From assembly GCA_049316905.1 (NCBI GenBank), contig JBMOJH010000107.1, forward strand, positions 1-11,274: a DNA stretch of 11,274 nucleotides. The letters run 5' to 3'. Of this stretch, positions 1 through 6,044 are shown in pieces; position 1 is the stretch's first letter, and the number at the start of each line of letters is the position of its first letter. The notes beneath the pieces were generated by a model. It was given only the letters and a program-made list of their open reading frames with translations, searched no databases and had not been told where the DNA came from. The stretch comes from CAIPVR01 sp049316905 (GTDB lineage: Bacteria; Actinomycetota; Acidimicrobiia; Acidimicrobiales; Microtrichaceae). The position numbers and the translations under genes are program-made.

Positions 1-567
1 GGCGCGGCCGAAGCGGCCGCGCGGGTCCACGAGCGGGCGGGAACCCCGGTGGACGAGCTCCGCGTGTCCATCCCGGTGAGCACCCGCCACGACCGGCGCG
101 CCGGGGGCAACGCGTTCGCCCCGTCGCAGACGCTCGTCCCGGCGGGCCCGATGGACCCGATCGACCGGCTGGGTACGGTGCACGAGCGACTGAACCGGGT
201 GAAGGAGGAGCGGGCACTGGGTTCGCTCGACGGCCTCGCCGCGGTGATCAACCGGCTGCCCACCGGCGCGCTGGTGCGGGCCGGCCAGTGGATGGCCGGA
301 TCCGTGGACTTCGTGTGCTCGAACGTGCGGGCCGCGCCGTTCGACCTCTACATCGCGGGGGCGTTCGTGGAGGGCAACTACCCGATCGGCCCACTCGCCG
401 GGACGGCGTTCAACCTCACCACGATGAGCTACCGCGGCCGGATGTTCATGGGCCTGGTGACGGACCCCGCCGCCGTGGCGGACGGGGGCGAACTCCTCGA
501 GGACCTCCGCGAGGCCTATCGGGAGTTGCTCGCGGCCGGGGGCGTGGCGTCGCCCTGGACCGACTGA
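1..567 (+). CDS. WS/DGAT-type acyltransferase, C-terminal part (5' end outside window)
   Basis: The reading frame is open from base 1, so this is the last 188 residues of a longer protein and the GTG at 49 is internal. The fragment matches the C-terminal domain of bacterial wax ester synthase/diacylglycerol acyltransferases, which transfer acyl groups from acyl-CoA to long-chain alcohols or diacylglycerol at the membrane or lipid-body surface. Visible signatures are the strand IPVSTR near the start, the segment SNVRAAPFDLYIAGA, and then PIGPLAGTAFNLTTMSYRGR followed by GLVTDPAAV. These correspond to the SNVPGP...GA and NLT..SY.G....GLV.D blocks of the family. The catalytic HHxxxDG motif would lie in the missing N-terminal half and cannot be checked. 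Full-length homologues are usually around 450-480 residues. The gene converges on the small minus-strand gene at 599-778. Family assignment is good; whether it makes wax esters or triacylglycerol cannot be told. Confidence 0.85.
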   Translation, partial: GAAEAAARVHERAGTPVDELRVSIPVSTRHDRRAGGNAFAPSQTLVPAGPMDPIDRLGTVHERLNRVKEERALGSLDGLAAVINRLPTGALVRAGQWMAGSVDFVCSNVRAAPFDLYIAGAFVEGNYPIGPLAGTAFNLTTMSYRGRMFMGLVTDPAAVADGGELLEDLREAYRELLAAGGVASPWTD

Positions 568-573
568 ACCGGA

Positions 574-589
574 CCGGTCCGACGACCGG
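574..589. terminator. Candidate bidirectional terminator hairpin between convergent genes
   Basis: CCGGTC at 574-579 and GACCGG at 584-589 form a perfect 6-bp GC stem around a CGAC tetraloop. It sits in the 31-bp gap between the stop at 565-567 and the opposing stop at 599-601. A looser outer inverted repeat, about 563-572 with 593-603 and one bulge, spans both stop codons. There is no T-run on either side, so it is not a classical intrinsic terminator, and chance pairing is easy in DNA this GC-rich. Confidence 0.3.
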
Positions 590-598
590 CCGCCGGGG

Positions 599-778
599 TC
601 AGTTGACGTTGACCTCGGCGTCGAGCTTGGCCAGCACGGAGCGCACGTCGAGCAGGAGGTCGGCCACCTCCGAGGTGGACACCAGCTGGCGCTCGGAGAT
701 GTCGCCGAGGCCACGATCGATCAGCTGCATCGCCGCCCTGATCGACTCGTCGGTCTGCGGGTCCCGAACCTCGGTCAT
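599..778 (-). CDS. Small hypothetical protein, 59 aa
   Basis: This minus-strand frame encodes 59 residues from an ATG at 776-778, beginning MTEVRDPQTDE and ending AKLDAEVNVN. The start is chosen because GGGAGG (complement of 783-788) lies 4 nt upstream, and because the region between the neighbouring genes is otherwise unexplained. The frame stays open further upstream to about 1207, but that part is Arg/Pro-rich, runs antisense through the gene at 937 and looks like a shadow. The product is acidic and predicted largely helical, with heptad-like spacing of Leu/Val/Ile (LLLDVRSVLAKL). It has no membrane segment, signal peptide, Cys pair or recognised domain. It is transcribed divergently from the LLM gene at 937 and converges on the acyltransferase gene. 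I do not recognise the family; a small regulator or partner protein is possible but not shown. Confidence 0.6.
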   Translation of the reverse strand: MTEVRDPQTDESIRAAMQLIDRGLGDISERQLVSTSEVADLLLDVRSVLAKLDAEVNVN

Positions 779-849
779 CCTGCCTCCCTGGCTGCCAGCC
801 ACCCGTGAGTTCCCTCCGGATGCGGCCGCCCGGCGGACGGCACTCGGTG

Positions 850-855
850 AGCGTA
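850..855 (-). promoter_or_regulatory. Possible -10 box (TACGCT) for the 59-aa gene
   Basis: On the minus strand TACGCT fits the TAnnnT -10 pattern seen elsewhere in this window. A start of transcription about 7 nt downstream would give a leader of roughly 65 nt before the ATG at 778. No convincing -35 was found, so this rests on one hexamer. Confidence 0.25.
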
Positions 856-892
856 CAACCGACCCGTGACATCGCCACGTCGATTCGGCCCG

Positions 893-914
893 GTTCACGG
901 AACGTTCACAGGCC
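893..914 (+). promoter_or_regulatory. Two 11-nt direct repeats (GTTCAC core), PHO-box-like operator candidate
   Basis: GTTCAC occurs at 893-898 and again at 904-909, exactly 11 nt apart. A further TTC core lies at 884-886. The second unit ends 15 nt before the -10 box at 925-930, so it overlaps the expected -35 region. Direct repeats with an 11-nt period and a GTTCAC core are the known form of the PhoP-binding PHO box in Streptomyces. Assignment to PhoP, or to any OmpR/PhoB-family regulator, is inference. Confidence 0.4.
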
Positions 915-924
915 CACCACGACC

Positions 925-930
925 TACCGT
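925..930 (+). promoter_or_regulatory. -10 box TACCGT for LLM gene 1, leaderless arrangement
   Basis: TACCGT ends 6 nt before the ATG at 937, so transcription would start at or next to the start codon. No Shine-Dalgarno sequence precedes this ATG, which supports a leaderless transcript. The same box-to-start spacing recurs at 1948-1953. Confidence 0.5.
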
Positions 931-936
931 CGGGCC

Positions 937-1950
937 ATGACCGAGCCGTCCCCGCCCCTGGGCGTGACCTTCGCCAGCTTCCAGGCCCTCGGCCTGCCCG
1001 TCGGACTGGAGGTGGCCCGGGCCGCCCGCGAGGGCGGGTACTCCTCCTTCTGGACCGCCGAGACCACCGGCCCCGAGGCGTTCGCCACCCTCGGTGCGGT
1101 GGCGGCCGGCGTGGGCGGGCTGGACCTGGGCACCGGGGTGCTGGCCCTGCAGTTGCGCACCCCGATGCTCGCCGCCATGGGCGCCGCCACGCTGCAGGCG
1201 CTCGCACCGGAGCACGACGTGCTCCTCGGCGTGGGCATCTCCTCGCCCGTCGTCGTCGGCCGCTGGCACGGCGCCGAGTACGGGGAACGGCCGGTGGAGC
1301 GGGTACGCGAGTACCTGGAGCTCACCCGGGCGTGCCTCGGCGGCGACGCGGTCACCCACGAGGGAGCGTTCTGGCAGTGCTCGGGTTTCCGGCTCGGCGT
1401 GCGCCTCGGCGAGCGGCGCCCCCGGCTGGTGCTCGGCGCCCTCAACGCCCGGATGCTGCGGCTCGCGGGCGAACTCGCCGACGGCGTGCTCCTCAACTAC
1501 CTGCCCGCCACCGCGGTGCCGTGGTGCGTCGAGCGCGTGCGGGAGGGCGAGGCCCGCGCCGGGCGCCCGCCCGGCTCGTGCACCGTGTACGCCTACGTGC
1601 ACGTGGGGGTGTGCGACCGCGAGGCCGCCCGGCCGGCGGCCCGCAAGGACCTGTTCTCCTACGCGGTGGTCCCCGCGTACGCCGCGGCGTTCGAGCGGGC
1701 CGGGTTCGCCGAGGAGGTCGCCGCGCTCCGGGCGGCCCGCGAACGCCGCGACCGGGAGGCCTCGGTGGCGGCCATGTCGGACCGGATGGTCGACGCCATC
1801 GACATCTGCGGCACGGCGGACGAGATCACCGCCGCGGTCCGGGCGTACGTGGACGCCGGGGTGGACGTGCCGGTGGTGATGCCGCTGCCGTGGGGCGAGG
1901 ACCGCACCGGCACGATCCTGGCCACGCTCGACGCCGCGCGCCGGGCCTAG
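937..1950 (+). CDS. LLM class (luciferase-like) oxidoreductase 1, probably F420-dependent
   Basis: The product is 337 residues with a luciferase-like TIM-barrel fold. Family signatures are the early strand GVTFASF (9-15), GYSSFWTAE (34-42), a LGTGV-type strand after residue 60, LGVGISSP from residue 97, GFRLGVR, and MLRLAGELADG ahead of the C-terminal barrel strands. Members typically use F420H2 or FMNH2 to oxidise or reduce small organic substrates in the cytoplasm; cofactor choice here is inferred from the actinobacterial setting. The frame is open from 805, but the ATG at 937 is preferred because it sits 6 nt after a TACCGT -10 box and the upstream residues do not look like the family. The SDR gene begins 9 nt after its stop. 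It is clearly related to the minus-strand gene at 9643-10635: both share GFRLGVR, MLRLAG and a Pro-rich VPxYAA segment. The specific substrate is unknown. Confidence 0.87.
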   Translation: MTEPSPPLGVTFASFQALGLPVGLEVARAAREGGYSSFWTAETTGPEAFATLGAVAAGVGGLDLGTGVLALQLRTPMLAAMGAATLQALAPEHDVLLGVGISSPVVVGRWHGAEYGERPVERVREYLELTRACLGGDAVTHEGAFWQCSGFRLGVRLGERRPRLVLGALNARMLRLAGELADGVLLNYLPATAVPWCVERVREGEARAGRPPGSCTVYAYVHVGVCDREAARPAARKDLFSYAVVPAYAAAFERAGFAEEVAALRAARERRDREASVAAMSDRMVDAIDICGTADEITAAVRAYVDAGVDVPVVMPLPWGEDRTGTILATLDAARRA

Positions 1951-1953
1951 GGT
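1948..1953 (+). promoter_or_regulatory. -10 box TAGGGT overlapping a stop codon, before the SDR gene
   Basis: The first three bases are the TAG stop of the preceding gene. The box ends 6 nt before the ATG at 1960, which is leaderless spacing. The internal AGGG could instead act as a weak Shine-Dalgarno sequence 7 nt from the start, so the two readings compete. No good -35 is visible, and read-through from 937 would also express the SDR. Confidence 0.4.
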
Positions 1954-1959
1954 CGCCCC

Positions 1960-2769
1960 ATGCAGGTCGACGGCACGGTCGTGGTGGTCACCGGTGGGGC
2001 GAGCGGCATCGGCGAGGCGCTCGTGCGTCGCTTCGCCGCCGAGGGCGCGGCCGCGGTGGTGGCCGCGGATCTCGACGCCGCAGGTGCCGAGCGGGTCGCC
2101 CGGGAGGTTGCCGCCGAGCATCCGGACTGCCGGGCCCTCGCCCGGTCGCTCGACGCCGGCTCGCGGGACGACGTCCACGATCTGGTCGCCGAGATCCGCG
2201 CGGAGCTCGGGCCGATCGACCTCTTCTGCGCGAACGCGGGGATCGGCACGGGCGCCGGGGTGGACGCGAGCGACGCCCAGTGGGAGGCGATCTGGCGCGT
2301 CAACGTGATGGCCCACGTGCACGCCGCCCAGGCGCTGCTGCCCGGCTGGCTGGAACGCGGGAGCGGCTACCTGCTCACCACCGCCTCCGCCGCGGGCCTG
2401 CTCACCAACCTGGGCGACGCCCCGTACTCGGTGACCAAGCACGCGGCGGTCGGCCTCGCCGAGTGGCTGGCGATCACCTACGGCGACCGGGGTGTGCGGG
2501 TGAGCTGCCTGTGTCCGCAGGGGGTGCGCACCCCGCTGCTGTTCGGGTCGATGGCCGAGGGGGAGCTCGCAGCGGAGGTGGTGAAGGCGCAGGGCGTGAT
2601 CGAGCCCGAGGACGTGGCCGACGCCGTCGTGGAGGGGCTCGCGGACGAGCGGTTCCTGATCCTCCCCCACCCCGAGGTCGCCCGGTTCGAGCAGGCCCGC
2701 GCCGCGGACCGCGACCGGTGGCTGGGCTCGATGCGCAAGCTCCAGGCCCGCATCACGGGCGGCGGGTGA
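1960..2769 (+). CDS. SDR family NAD(P)-dependent oxidoreductase
   Basis: This 269-residue protein is a complete classical short-chain dehydrogenase/reductase. The nucleotide-binding motif TGGASGIG is at 11-18, Asp37 ends the second strand (usually a sign of NAD(H) preference), and CANAG is at 90-94. The catalytic set is Asn115, Ser143, Tyr156 and Lys160 in the YSVTK motif. It should interconvert an alcohol and a ketone or aldehyde in the cytoplasm. The C-terminal tail beyond the core (LILPHPEVARFEQ...DRWLGSMRKLQ) is a pattern I associate with catabolic SDRs of actinobacteria, though this is from memory. Its stop overlaps the GTG of the next gene by 4 nt, so translation of the two is probably coupled. 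Its position behind an LLM oxidoreductase suggests consecutive redox steps, but the substrate is not identifiable. Confidence 0.93.
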   Translation: MQVDGTVVVVTGGASGIGEALVRRFAAEGAAAVVAADLDAAGAERVAREVAAEHPDCRALARSLDAGSRDDVHDLVAEIRAELGPIDLFCANAGIGTGAGVDASDAQWEAIWRVNVMAHVHAAQALLPGWLERGSGYLLTTASAAGLLTNLGDAPYSVTKHAAVGLAEWLAITYGDRGVRVSCLCPQGVRTPLLFGSMAEGELAAEVVKAQGVIEPEDVADAVVEGLADERFLILPHPEVARFEQARAADRDRWLGSMRKLQARITGGG

Positions 2770-3878
2770 GCCGGGGCGACCGGCCGGCCGATCCCACGCT
2801 GGCCGCCTACGAGGAGGGCGCGGACCGCTGGATCGAGCGGCGTCCACCGGAGCGGACCCGTGCCGCGGCCTTCGGTCGCTCGCTGCGGCCGGGGACCGTG
2901 GTGGACCTCGGGTGCGGGCCCGGCTGGCACCTGCCCGACCTGCCGACCGGCACGATCGCCCTGGACGGCGCCGCCGCCATGCTCGCCCGGGTGCCGGAGC
3001 ACGCACCGGCCGCGCCCCGGGTCCGCGCAGATCTGCACTCGCTCCCCTTCGCCCGCCACTCGCTCGACGCGGCGTGGGCGAACAAGAGCTATGTGCACCT
3101 CGACCGCCGCGAGGTGCCCCTCGCCCTCTGGGACCTGCACCGGGCGCTGCGCGTGGAGGGGACCGCGGCGCTCGGCCTGTTCGCCGCCACCCGCGGGGCC
3201 ATCCGCGACGCGGATCACGGCGAGGCGTTCGAGGACTCGCTCCCCGGCCGTCGCTTCTCGTTCTGGACCGAGGACCTGCTCGCCACGGTGGTGGAGGGTG
3301 CGGGCTTCACGGTGCTGCGCCGGGCGGAGGACCCGATCGGCGACGACCGCCAGTGGACCTGGACGCTGCGCCGGGAGCGCACCCTCGCCGACACGGTCGC
3401 CCCGGACATGCGCCTCCTGCTGGTGGGGCTGAACCCGTCGATCCACGCCGCGGATGCGGGGGTGGGGTTCGCCCGCCCGGGCAACCGGGCCTGGCCGGCG
3501 TTGCTCGCCGCCGGACTCGCCACCGTGGACCGCGACCCGCTCCGCCTCCTGGCCGACGGCGGCGTGGGCATGACCGACCTCGTGAAGCGGGCCACCGCCC
3601 GCGCCGACGAGCTGGCCGCCGCGGAGTTCCGGGCGGGCCTCGACCGGCTCGAACGGCTCTGCGCCTGGCTGCGCCCCGGTGCGGTGGCGGTCGCCGGCGT
3701 GACCGGCTGGCGGGCCGCCACCGGCCATCGCGCCGCGGCGGTGGGCTGGCAGGAACGCAGCCTCGGCGGGCGGCCCGTCTACCTCATGCCCAACCCGAGC
3801 GGCCTCAACGCCCACACCTCCGTCGAGGACCTCGCCGGGCACCTGCGCCGGGCCGCGGGCGGGACCGGCGCACCGTAG
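2766..3878 (+). CDS. Fusion protein: class I SAM methyltransferase + Mug/TDG-type mismatch DNA glycosylase
   Basis: A single 370-residue frame joins two domains. Residues about 10-205 are a Methyltransf_11-like domain: VVDLGCGPG (45-53) binds SAM, acidic Asp67 ends the next strand, Asp89 follows in RADLHSLPF, and GFTVLRR (180-186) is the late strand. Residues about 214-362 match E. coli Mug along their whole length: GLNPS at 221-225 (Asn223 aligns with catalytic Asn18 of Mug), GVGFARPGNRAW (232-243), GVGMTDLVKR (266-275), and MPNPSGLNAH (341-350) for the strand-intercalating loop. Mug/TDG enzymes excise uracil or ethenocytosine from mismatched DNA. The GTG at 2766 overlaps the SDR stop (GTGA). 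An ATG at 3408 (Met215) starts the Mug half but has no Shine-Dalgarno sequence, and the frame runs through unbroken. Both domains keep their key residues. Methyltransferase substrate unknown; a DNA methylase is unlikely because no (D/N)PP(Y/F) motif is seen. Confidence 0.88.
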   Translation: MSRGDRPADPTLAAYEEGADRWIERRPPERTRAAAFGRSLRPGTVVDLGCGPGWHLPDLPTGTIALDGAAAMLARVPEHAPAAPRVRADLHSLPFARHSLDAAWANKSYVHLDRREVPLALWDLHRALRVEGTAALGLFAATRGAIRDADHGEAFEDSLPGRRFSFWTEDLLATVVEGAGFTVLRRAEDPIGDDRQWTWTLRRERTLADTVAPDMRLLLVGLNPSIHAADAGVGFARPGNRAWPALLAAGLATVDRDPLRLLADGGVGMTDLVKRATARADELAAAEFRAGLDRLERLCAWLRPGAVAVAGVTGWRAATGHRAAAVGWQERSLGGRPVYLMPNPSGLNAHTSVEDLAGHLRRAAGGTGAP

Positions 3879-3881
3879 AGT
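3876..3881 (+). promoter_or_regulatory. -10 box TAGAGT overlapping a stop codon, before the CrtC-like gene
   Basis: TAGAGT begins with the TAG stop of the fusion gene. Transcription from it would yield a leader of about 50 nt ending in a strong Shine-Dalgarno sequence. No clear -35 is seen. Confidence 0.4.
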
Positions 3882-3925
3882 TCTTCCGCGGCCCGCCGGC
3901 GACCGGCCGGGGCCGGGCACACACG

Positions 3926-3935
3926 CCAGGGGGAA
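3926..3935 (+). promoter_or_regulatory. Ribosome binding site CCAGGGGGAA, shared with the gene at 6045
   Basis: This 10-mer lies 4 nt before the ATG at 3940. The identical 10-mer at 6031-6040 also lies 4 nt before the ATG at 6045. It fixes both starts. Confidence 0.7.
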
Positions 3936-3939
3936 GTCG

Positions 3940-4956
3940 ATGAAGGTCCGGCTGGAACCGTCCGACGAGTACATGCACCCGGGGCCCGAGCCCACGTTCA
4001 ACGAGTCCATGTACTTCAACTTCCACGACCCGGCCGAGGGCCTCGGCGGGTTCGTGCGGTTGGGCAACCGGCCCAATGAGGGCCACGCCGAGATGACGGT
4101 GTGCCTCTACCTGCCCGACGGCCGCGTGGGCTTCATGTTCCAGCGGCCCGAGATCACCTCCAACGACGGCTTCGACGCCGGTGGCGCCCGCTTCGAGGTG
4201 GTCGCGCCGTTCGAGGAGCTGACGGTGGACTACTCCGGCAAGGTCGTGCTGCTCGACGAGCCGCTCGCCATGGCCGACCCCCGCACCGCGTTCACCGAGA
4301 ACCCGTACGAGCGGGCCGAGGTGCACCTCACCTACACCGGCGTGTCGGCCCCGTTCGGCGGTGAGCCGGAGGAGTCCCACGAGCGGCCCGGCGAGGAGTT
4401 CGCGAAGGGCCACTACGAGCAGCTCGTGCGGGCCCGGGGCACCGTCACCGTGGGCGACGACACCTGGGAGCTCGACGCGCTCGGCCTGCGCGACCACTCG
4501 TGGGGTCCGCGCACCTGGCAGGCACCTTGGTACTACCGCTGGCTCACGGTGAACTTCGGTGACGGCACCGGCATGATGCTCAGCCGGATCGCCCGGGCCG
4601 ACAGCGACGGCACCCGGGGCGGCTTCACGTGGGACGGCGAGCGCATCGAGCTCGTGGAGGACGTGCGGCTGTCGACCGGCTGGGACGGCCCCGACCGCTA
4701 CCACCGCACGCTCGAGGCCACGTTCACCACCGGGCGGGGCGACGCCGCGACCACCCGCACGCTGCGGGGCGAGGTGCTCAACCTCATCCCGCTGCGCAAC
4801 CGGCGCGACGGTCGCGTCACCCGGATCTCCGAGGGCCTCACCCGCTGGACCCTCGACCGTGCGCTCGGGACGGACCCCGACGCCACGGTGGGCCACGGTC
4901 TCAGCGAGTACCTCGACCAGATCGTCGACGGCGCCCCCGTCGGCATCGACGAATAG
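3940..4956 (+). CDS. CrtC/AttH-like (DUF7064/DUF7065-type) protein of unknown function
   Basis: The product is 338 residues, rich in Trp, Tyr and Gly, and predicted mostly beta. It has no signal peptide or membrane segment. The conserved signature is LRDHSWGPR, with Arg184, Asp185, His186, Trp188 and Arg191, followed by WYYRWLTVNFGDGTG. This pattern is shared by actinobacterial DUF7064/7065 proteins and resembles the two-barrel lipocalin-like fold of hydroxyneurosporene synthase CrtC and AttH; naming is from memory of the families. The N-terminal half (FNESMYFNFHDP, then a RPEITSNDGFDAGG stretch) fits the first barrel. CrtC relatives hydrate or isomerise hydrophobic isoprenoids, but that activity should not be assumed here. 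The start is set by the ribosome binding site at 3926-3935. The next gene begins 9 nt after the stop, so they form an operon. Proximity to a carotenoid-oxygenase homologue makes a hydrophobic ligand plausible. Confidence 0.75.
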   Translation: MKVRLEPSDEYMHPGPEPTFNESMYFNFHDPAEGLGGFVRLGNRPNEGHAEMTVCLYLPDGRVGFMFQRPEITSNDGFDAGGARFEVVAPFEELTVDYSGKVVLLDEPLAMADPRTAFTENPYERAEVHLTYTGVSAPFGGEPEESHERPGEEFAKGHYEQLVRARGTVTVGDDTWELDALGLRDHSWGPRTWQAPWYYRWLTVNFGDGTGMMLSRIARADSDGTRGGFTWDGERIELVEDVRLSTGWDGPDRYHRTLEATFTTGRGDAATTRTLRGEVLNLIPLRNRRDGRVTRISEGLTRWTLDRALGTDPDATVGHGLSEYLDQIVDGAPVGIDE

Positions 4957-4965
4957 GAGCCCCGC

Positions 4966-5964
4966 GTGCGCGACCTCATCCGGGCCGGCTACCAGATCCC
5001 GCTGTTCACCTACCCGGGGGTCGCCCCCGACGGGCTCTTCCCCCGCGTGGTGGAGCAGGCCACGGCGGCCGAGGACGCGGGATTCGACTCCGTGTGGGTG
5101 ATGGACCACTTCTGGCAGCTGCCGATGCTGGGCGCCCCGGACCTCGAGATGCTCGAGGGCTACACGACCCTGGGCGCGCTCGGTCAGGCCACGCGCTCGG
5201 TGAACCTCGGCACGCTGGTCACCGGCGTGACGTACCGGAACCCCGCGCTGCTGGCGAAGATCGTCACCACGCTCGACGTGATCTCCGGTGGCCGTGCCAT
5301 CTGTGGCATCGGGGCCGCGTGGTTCGAGGAGGAGCACGTGGGCCTCGGCTTCGACTTCCCGCCGCTGAAGGTGCGCTTCGAGATGCTCGAGGAGGCGCTG
5401 CGGATCATCCGCCCGATGTTCCTGGGCGAGCGGCCGAGCTTCGAGGGCACCCACTACCGCACCGCCGAGGCGATCAACTCGCCGCTGCCGCTGCGACCGG
5501 GCGGGGTGCCGATCATGGTCGGCGGGTCGGGCGAGAAGAAGACGCTCCCGCTCGGCGCCCGCCACGCGGACGCGATCAACCTGTCGGCCGGTTCCGACGA
5601 GCTCACGCGGAAGGTCGACGTCATCACGGCCGCGCTCGCGGACGCCGGGCGGACCCGCGACGAGCTCAACGTCTCGTGGCTCTGCACGCTGGTGCTCGGC
5701 GACACCGCGGCGGAGGCCGAGGAGCGCTTCCGCGGGATGCTGGCCGAACGCGGCATGGACCCCTCCATGCTCGACGACCCCGGCGTGCGGGCGATGATCA
5801 CCGCCCGCATCGTGGTGGGCGACGCCGACGGCGCCGTGGCCCAGCTGCGGGGTGCGCTGGACCAGGGCCTCGACGGGATCATCGTGAACCTGCCGGCCGA
5901 CGGCGGGGACCCCGCCGCGGTGGGCCGGGCCGCCGAGGTGGTCCGCGGCGCCGTCGGCGTCTAA
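4966..5964 (+). CDS. LLM class oxidoreductase 2, probably F420-dependent
   Basis: The GTG start at 4966 is supported by AGGAG at 4955-4959, which overlaps the TAG stop of the upstream gene and leaves 6 nt to the start. The 332-residue product is a luciferase-like TIM-barrel oxidoreductase of a different subfamily from the other two here, resembling the Rv1855c-type F420 group (from memory). Signatures are DSVWVMDHFWQ after residue 40, LGTLVTGVTYRNPALLAK, ISGGRAICGIGAAW with GIGAAW at 114-119, and GVPIMVGGSGEKKTL, the usual GGxGxxxTL phosphate-binding region. Such enzymes bind deazaflavin F420 (or FMN) and transfer hydride to or from organic substrates. The 9-nt gap to the CrtC-like gene indicates co-transcription and suggests the two proteins act on the same or successive intermediates. 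The substrate is not known. Confidence 0.88.
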   Translation: MRDLIRAGYQIPLFTYPGVAPDGLFPRVVEQATAAEDAGFDSVWVMDHFWQLPMLGAPDLEMLEGYTTLGALGQATRSVNLGTLVTGVTYRNPALLAKIVTTLDVISGGRAICGIGAAWFEEEHVGLGFDFPPLKVRFEMLEEALRIIRPMFLGERPSFEGTHYRTAEAINSPLPLRPGGVPIMVGGSGEKKTLPLGARHADAINLSAGSDELTRKVDVITAALADAGRTRDELNVSWLCTLVLGDTAAEAEERFRGMLAERGMDPSMLDDPGVRAMITARIVVGDADGAVAQLRGALDQGLDGIIVNLPADGGDPAAVGRAAEVVRGAVGV

Positions 5965-5975
5965 CGGCGTTCACC

Positions 5976-5981
5976 TACACT
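5976..5981 (+). promoter_or_regulatory. -10 box TACACT before the carotenoid-oxygenase-like gene
   Basis: TACACT starts 11 nt after the stop of the LLM gene. Transcription from about 5988 would give a leader of roughly 57 nt. That leader can form a small GC hairpin (GCGTGG at 5992-5997 with CCACGC at 6007-6012). No clear -35. Confidence 0.35.
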
Positions 5982-6044
5982 CGCATGGCGGGCGTGGGGA
6001 CGTCCGCCACGCACCGGCGGGTGCACGGGACCAGGGGGAACCAC

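Noticed and set aside
805..936. N-terminal extension of LLM gene 1
   Set aside because: Its residues do not resemble the family, and it would be translated through the promoter signals placed just before 937.
1332..2765. Upstream extension of the methyltransferase-Mug frame
   Set aside because: The extension is Arg/Gly repeat-like and lies over the LLM and SDR genes in another phase. The coupled GTG at 2766 begins family-like sequence.
895..3006. A 703-codon open frame on the minus strand
   Set aside because: It is antisense to the LLM, SDR and methyltransferase genes, is Arg/Gly/His/Pro-rich with no family motif, and arises from the GC-rich third-position bias of those genes.
3408..3878. 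Separate mug gene starting at the internal ATG
   Set aside because: No ribosome binding site precedes 3408 and the frame is continuous with the methyltransferase domain. Internal initiation cannot be fully excluded.
3805..5565. A 586-codon open frame on the minus strand
   Set aside because: Shadow of the CrtC-like and LLM 2 genes, with low-complexity composition and no recognisable domain.
5985..6044. Alternative in-frame ATG for the dioxygenase
   Set aside because: Only 3 nt after the TACACT box and without a Shine-Dalgarno sequence, whereas 6045 has CCAGGGGGAA at good spacing.
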